From Ferroplasmaceae archaeon UBA567 (lineage in GTDB: Archaea > Thermoplasmatota > Thermoplasmata > Thermoplasmatales > Thermoplasmataceae), in NCBI GenBank assembly GCA_002505185.1, contig DAUP01000030.1, positions 1-8,350 of the forward strand: a stretch of 8,350 bases of DNA. Direction: 5' to 3'. The notes beneath the pieces are model-generated. The model did not search any database and was not told the DNA's origin. It saw only the letters and a list, made by a program, of their open reading frames with translations. The translations under genes were made by a program, and so were the position numbers. Positions 5,536-8,350 of the stretch are shown piece after piece. Every line of letters starts with the position of its first letter. Position 1 is the first letter of the stretch.

Positions 5536-6771
5536 CTATTCATCCCTAAATCTTTTAACCATTTCAGTAGCAGCAGTATAGCTTATATTCTTTTCAGAAA
5601 CCATCTCTGCAGCAATTTTTTCAATCATATCACCGGTAGCGCCCGCAGCTATGGCTATATTCCTTGCATGCAGTTTCATGTGTCCCTTTTGAATACCCTC
5701 TGCTGCCAGGGCCCTCAATGCAGCAAAATTCTGTGCAAGTCCCACACATGCCAGAATATTTGAAAATTCATTTGAATTTTGTATTCCCATGATTTTCATT
5801 GCTAGCATTGCCTTTTTTGAGGTTTTTGTTGCGCCACCGACAGTACCCACGGCTATGGGTATTTTTATGGATCCTATTAGATTTCCATCAGCATCCTTTC
5901 TGTATTCCGTAAGCGGGCCATATCCCCCCATAGAGGCATAAGCATGTGAATTTGCCTCCTGTGCCCTGAAATCATTCATGGTTGCAAGAAGTACAGCATC
6001 AATGCCATTCATTATTCCCTTGTTATGTGTAGTTGCTCTGAATATATCATTTTTTGCAAATTCATTGGCCTTTATAATTCTGTCCACGGTCTCAGCACCT
6101 AGCATTTTTCCGTCAAATTTTGCATATGCGTATGTTACTCTCTCAGTTGTCAGGTTGCTCATGATTCTGAGGTTTGCCTTACCTCCAGTCAATTCCTCTA
6201 TATATCCTGAAACATACTCCAGCATTGTATTTATTATATTAGCACCCATGGCATCTGCCACATCTATTATGATATTCAGTATAAGTTCATTATTTACATA
6301 GTGTATATCTATTGATTTTGCACCGGCATCCAGGTTGGACAATGTTTTGGATCTTGTATTTGCCATTTTAAGAATCTTCTCCTTATTCTGCAGTATTTTA
6401 ATTGCTGCGTAGTCAGGATCAGGTACATCATAAAGTTCTATTTCCCCCCGCATGTATGATCCGGTGGAATAAGCCATGAAACCATTTGGGCGTGCATATC
6501 TGGCCCCGTTGGAGCACGCTGCTATGACAGATGGCTCTTCAAGGCTCATGGGTATCAGATATTCCCTGTCATTTATCCTGAAGTTTGTGGCGATTCCCAC
6601 AGGATAATCCATAATAGTATAGACGTTTTCAATCATGTTCCCTGCTGTGGAAGTATCCATCCTGTAATCCATTGCTTCCATATCTTCTGTTGAAAGATTT
6701 GAAAATTCCCTGATTATATTTCTTCTCTCCTCAATGCTCATTTTATGAAAGCCATGTATTAATGAATCCAT
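5536..6771 (-). CDS. hmgA: Hydroxymethylglutaryl-CoA reductase, class II
   Basis: HMG-CoA reductase converts HMG-CoA to mevalonate with two NAD(P)H, the committed step of isoprenoid synthesis for archaeal ether lipids. At 411 residues, with no membrane anchor, it matches the soluble class II (Pseudomonas mevalonii/Archaeoglobus) type. Visible elements are ENVYTIMDYPVGIA (48-61), EEPSVIAACSNGAR (78-91) with the catalytic glutamate, the nucleotide-binding DAMGANIINTM (173-183), THNKGIMNGIDAV (248-260) with catalytic K251, NDFRAQEA (266-273) with D267, the VGTVGGAT turn (308-315), and the class II signature GHMKLHAR (363-370) with catalytic H364. The usual ENVIG near the N-terminus is ENVYT here, a mild variation. 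Cofactor preference cannot be fixed from sequence alone. The ATG at 6771 has a box A at the right distance. It heads the operon with the TPR and alpha/beta hydrolase genes. Confidence 0.96.
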   Translation of the reverse strand: MDSLIHGFHKMSIEERRNIIREFSNLSTEDMEAMDYRMDTSTAGNMIENVYTIMDYPVGIATNFRINDREYLIPMSLEEPSVIAACSNGARYARPNGFMAYSTGSYMRGEIELYDVPDPDYAAIKILQNKEKILKMANTRSKTLSNLDAGAKSIDIHYVNNELILNIIIDVADAMGANIINTMLEYVSGYIEELTGGKANLRIMSNLTTERVTYAYAKFDGKMLGAETVDRIIKANEFAKNDIFRATTHNKGIMNGIDAVLLATMNDFRAQEANSHAYASMGGYGPLTEYRKDADGNLIGSIKIPIAVGTVGGATKTSKKAMLAMKIMGIQNSNEFSNILACVGLAQNFAALRALAAEGIQKGHMKLHARNIAIAAGATGDMIEKIAAEMVSEKNISYTAATEMVKRFRDE

Positions 6772-6782
6772 ACTGAGTAATC

Positions 6783-6799
6783 ATTAATATATTATTAAT
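6783..6799 (-). promoter_or_regulatory. Box A promoter of the HMG-CoA reductase operon
   Basis: The minus-strand stretch ATTAATAATATATTAAT lies about 15-28 bases upstream of the ATG at 6771, giving a start site at or near the start codon. Together with the + strand element near 6830-6850 it forms a 96-base divergent promoter region. Confidence 0.5.
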
Positions 6800-6829
6800 T
6801 TTTATTGTAATTAATCAAATTTGATTTTG

Positions 6830-6850
6830 TATAAAAGTGTATAATATATT
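6830..6850 (+). promoter_or_regulatory. Promoter of the 268-residue hypothetical gene
   Basis: Two overlapping candidates are present: TATAAAA at 6830-6836 and ATAATATATT at 6841-6850. The second is centred about 23 bases before the ATG at 6868; the first would suit a start a few bases earlier. Which one is used cannot be told. Confidence 0.4.
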
Positions 6851-6867
6851 AAAATATATATGTGCAA

Positions 6868-7674
6868 ATGGGGAAAAAGAAATATGAGCATTACAAAAAA
6901 TATGTGAAGGATTTCAACAATGAATCAATACTGGACTATCTTGGCAATAATATAATCATTAAAGAAAATTATGAACATGAGGCAATAGAGTTGATGGACT
7001 CTATAACAAATAATATGAATAAACAATTTCCATATAATATCACCGCCGGTGCTATTACTGCCCTGAAACAGGCACATTTTGCTGCCAGAAATGGAATGGT
7101 GAGTGCGGCATTCGAAAATACAAGATTTCTTCTGGAGAGACTATCACTGGTAAAGATAATTTCAGAAATGAAAACTGAAAACAACCCATATGAAATTGCC
7201 ATAGAGCATCTGGAGTGGCATCAGTTAATAGACAAAAAATTCATAATATACGGATTACAGCAATTCACAGGTAGAATATGGCATTATACCGGAGAAAAGT
7301 ATACACCCAGAGGAACCACAATTTTTCTCAGCGGTATCCCTCTGTGCGGAAATCATTCCAAGGCATATGCAAAGTATTCACGCACAATAAAAGAAATAGA
7401 GTTTGAAACGGGAATATCCATCAGGGAGAAATGTGCAAAATGTGGGAAAGACGCAGTAAGATTCACCATATCACTTCCCAAAGCCGGTGCCATACTTGGC
7501 ATGCTTGGGCTTTATACTGGACATGACGTTTCAGAACTTGGGAAATTTTACGGTGATTATTCCCGTGTACTTCATCCCTATGGATTTTACGGTTATCCTG
7601 GAACTTATCTAATAAATCTATGGAGCATTGATTTTATTCGTCTTGGATTAAAATTGCAGAAAATATTATTTTAA
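6868..7674 (+). CDS. Hypothetical protein with possible zinc-binding site
   Basis: No family is recognised with confidence. The N-terminal half (to about 145) is strongly helical, including ALKQAHFAARNGMVSAAFEN and FLLERLSLVKIISEMK, and carries paired E-R positions like helical-bundle proteins such as DUF5677- or HEPN-type folds; this is a weak resemblance. Counted from the alternative GTG start at 6862, a CGNH segment (C162, H165) and CAKCG (C191, C194) could form one CxxH...CxxC zinc site, a small zinc-ribbon-like insertion. The C-terminus is aromatic and glycine-rich (YGDYSRVLHPYGFYGYPG) and ends in a hydrophobic helix that is probably buried rather than membrane-spanning. The ATG at 6868 is preferred over the GTG at 6862 on codon grounds only. 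It is divergent from the HMG-CoA reductase operon, and its stop overlaps that of the SnoaL-like gene. Confidence 0.75.
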   Translation: MGKKKYEHYKKYVKDFNNESILDYLGNNIIIKENYEHEAIELMDSITNNMNKQFPYNITAGAITALKQAHFAARNGMVSAAFENTRFLLERLSLVKIISEMKTENNPYEIAIEHLEWHQLIDKKFIIYGLQQFTGRIWHYTGEKYTPRGTTIFLSGIPLCGNHSKAYAKYSRTIKEIEFETGISIREKCAKCGKDAVRFTISLPKAGAILGMLGLYTGHDVSELGKFYGDYSRVLHPYGFYGYPGTYLINLWSIDFIRLGLKLQKILF

Positions 7675-8024
7675 ACATTCTGACCGTCAAAATATGTGTG
7701 TCTTTTTACGGCTTTTCCATTGGAAAAGGTATACACATCTACAAAGGTAGTATGTGATTTGCTTCCATCTTTTAAAATTCCATTAAATTCTCCCTCAACA
7801 ACCACATATGGTTCCTTTACTATTATGTTTGATAATGTATGGTGTCCCTCTCTTATGACTCTGTTTCCCCTGTAAAACTCCCTGAATTTTTCCATTCCTT
7901 CTATGGGTTCATAGCCAGGGCGCTTGTAAACTATGTTATCTGAGAACACAGAAAAAAGGGTGTCAAGATCCTTAGCATCTACTGCCGCATAATATTTTTT
8001 TACCAGTTTTTCCAGGTCTTCCAT
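7671..8024 (-). CDS. SnoaL/NTF2-like protein
   Basis: The 117-residue protein has the cone-shaped NTF2-like fold of the SnoaL/ketosteroid isomerase superfamily: a first helix LEKLVKKYYAAVDAKDLDTL (4-23), the FSDNIVYKRPG strand, then IEGMEKFREFYRG, and a final curved sheet ending in HTTFVDVYTFSNGKAVKRH. This superfamily covers small hydrolases, cyclases, isomerases and non-enzymatic binding proteins, so no reaction can be named. Length and secondary-structure order fit a stand-alone single domain. There is no signal peptide. The ATG at 8024 lies about 23 bases from a TTTATAATCA box A. Its TAA stop (7671-7673, minus strand) overlaps the TAA stop of the convergent hypothetical gene within the palindrome TTAA. 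Confidence 0.85.
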   Translation of the reverse strand: MEDLEKLVKKYYAAVDAKDLDTLFSVFSDNIVYKRPGYEPIEGMEKFREFYRGNRVIREGHHTLSNIIVKEPYVVVEGEFNGILKDGSKSHTTFVDVYTFSNGKAVKRHTYFDGQNV

Positions 8025-8040
8025 TATATCATATCTTACA

Positions 8041-8050
8041 TGATTATAAA
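8041..8050 (-). promoter_or_regulatory. Box A promoter of the SnoaL-like gene
   Basis: TTTATAATCA on the minus strand is centred about 22 bases upstream of the ATG whose first base is 8024, consistent with a leaderless transcript. Confidence 0.5.
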
Positions 8051-8070
8051 ATTTTTTTTAACATATAAGC

Positions 8071-8104
8071 GGGAAGTCCCCTTTCGTTAGAGGGAGGATG
8101 TCAC
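8071..8104 (+). mobile_element. IS200/IS605-type right-end-like hairpin, no tnpB
   Basis: The segment contains a stem CCCTTT (8079-8084) with AGAGGG (8089-8094), one G-U pair, and a CGTT loop, followed by AGGATGTCAC. Right ends of archaeal IS200/IS605-family elements typically carry a GC-rich hairpin followed by a GGAGGATGTCAC-like string; in tnpB elements this stretch is also the 3' scaffold of the omega RNA, with the guide beginning just after TCAC. No tnpB or tnpA reading frame lies on either side: upstream is the SnoaL-like promoter, which excludes an adjacent intact element. It is therefore either a relic right end, a small non-autonomous derivative, or a chance hairpin. The resemblance is from memory of the family pattern and was not aligned. 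Confidence 0.45.
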
Positions 8105-8350
8105 TCTTGAATCATCTGACCTTTATACTGATAAAATTACCGGTTCTCGCAAAGACTCCCTATTTCTGGAATATTCAAGGCAACAACTCTATATCATGGT
8201 TACCATGCAACCTGATTCCAGTAATATCAGGATTGTTTAGATTTCATCTCCCTGGAACAACCCAGAAGAAAGTGGGAAGAACCATTTTAGTTAATTTTAT
8301 AATTATCCAATTAAAATAAAATACAGTTCTCTATTTTTTATAAAAAAGTT
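8105..8350. other. Window end, no gene recognised
   Basis: No supported gene is seen in these 246 bases. A + frame running from a codon after the hairpin (ESSDLYTDKITGSRKDSLFL, about 8109-8168) stays open to a TAG near 8238 but has no start codon, and could be a decayed coding fragment. A perfect palindrome CATGGT-T-ACCATG lies at 8195-8207. The last 60 bases are very AT-rich, and T runs near 8332-8340 could be a terminator or promoter of whatever follows. Confidence 0.4.

Noticed and set aside
8098..8319. 73-residue + strand reading frame after the IS-like end
   Set aside because: Its ATG lies inside the hairpin tail and the product is a low-complexity hydrophobic string with no recognisable family; probably chance.
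1..8350. CRISPR array, tRNA genes or antiviral defence cassette
   Set aside because: No regularly spaced direct repeats, no tRNA-like TTCGAATC-type arm in a cloverleaf context, and no nuclease, helicase or toxin-antitoxin motif were seen.

Overview
The window looks like chromosomal DNA from a Thermoplasmatales archaeon (Ferroplasma, Acidiplasma or Cuniculiplasma type). The reasons are AT-rich DNA with ATA/AGG/AGA-rich codon use, a class II HMG-CoA reductase (archaeal mevalonate pathway), a thermophile-type gamma carbonic anhydrase, and TATA-like box A elements centred about 25 bases upstream of start codons. That last pattern is typical of leaderless archaeal transcripts. The genus is an inference; no rRNA or tRNA gene is present to fix it.

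Layout. 1-440: a GC-rich island with no convincing protein gene, which folds into many short helices capped by GNRA loops, preceded by a TATA box and followed by a T run. It is read here as an unidentified structured non-coding RNA on the + strand. 539-1266 (+): a two-gene unit, a CoxG-like SRPBCC protein and a small winged-helix protein. 1327-1851 (+): gamma-class carbonic anhydrase-like protein. 1882-2358 (-): peroxiredoxin. 2488-3165 (-): a divergent transaldolase/fructose-6-phosphate aldolase family protein with altered active-site positions. 3297-3527 and 3574-4083 (+): two hypothetical proteins. 4084-6771 (-): a tight three-gene operon, HMG-CoA reductase, then a TPR protein, then an alpha/beta hydrolase. 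6868-7674 (+): a 268-residue protein of unknown function with a possible zinc site. 7671-8024 (-): a SnoaL/NTF2-like protein. 8071-8104: a hairpin resembling the right end (omega-RNA 3' scaffold) of an IS200/IS605 element, with no tnpB nearby. 8105-8350: no gene recognised.

How the genes relate. HMG-CoA reductase makes mevalonate for isoprenoid ether lipids and heads the only clear multi-gene operon. The peroxiredoxin fits an oxidative, probably acidic and iron-rich habitat. Genes are packed tightly: the two convergent pairs at 4083/4084 and 7671-7674 have abutting or overlapping stop codons.

The observations most worth a second look are the putative structured RNA at 61-434, the active-site substitutions in the transaldolase-like protein, and the tnpB-less IS605-like right end.
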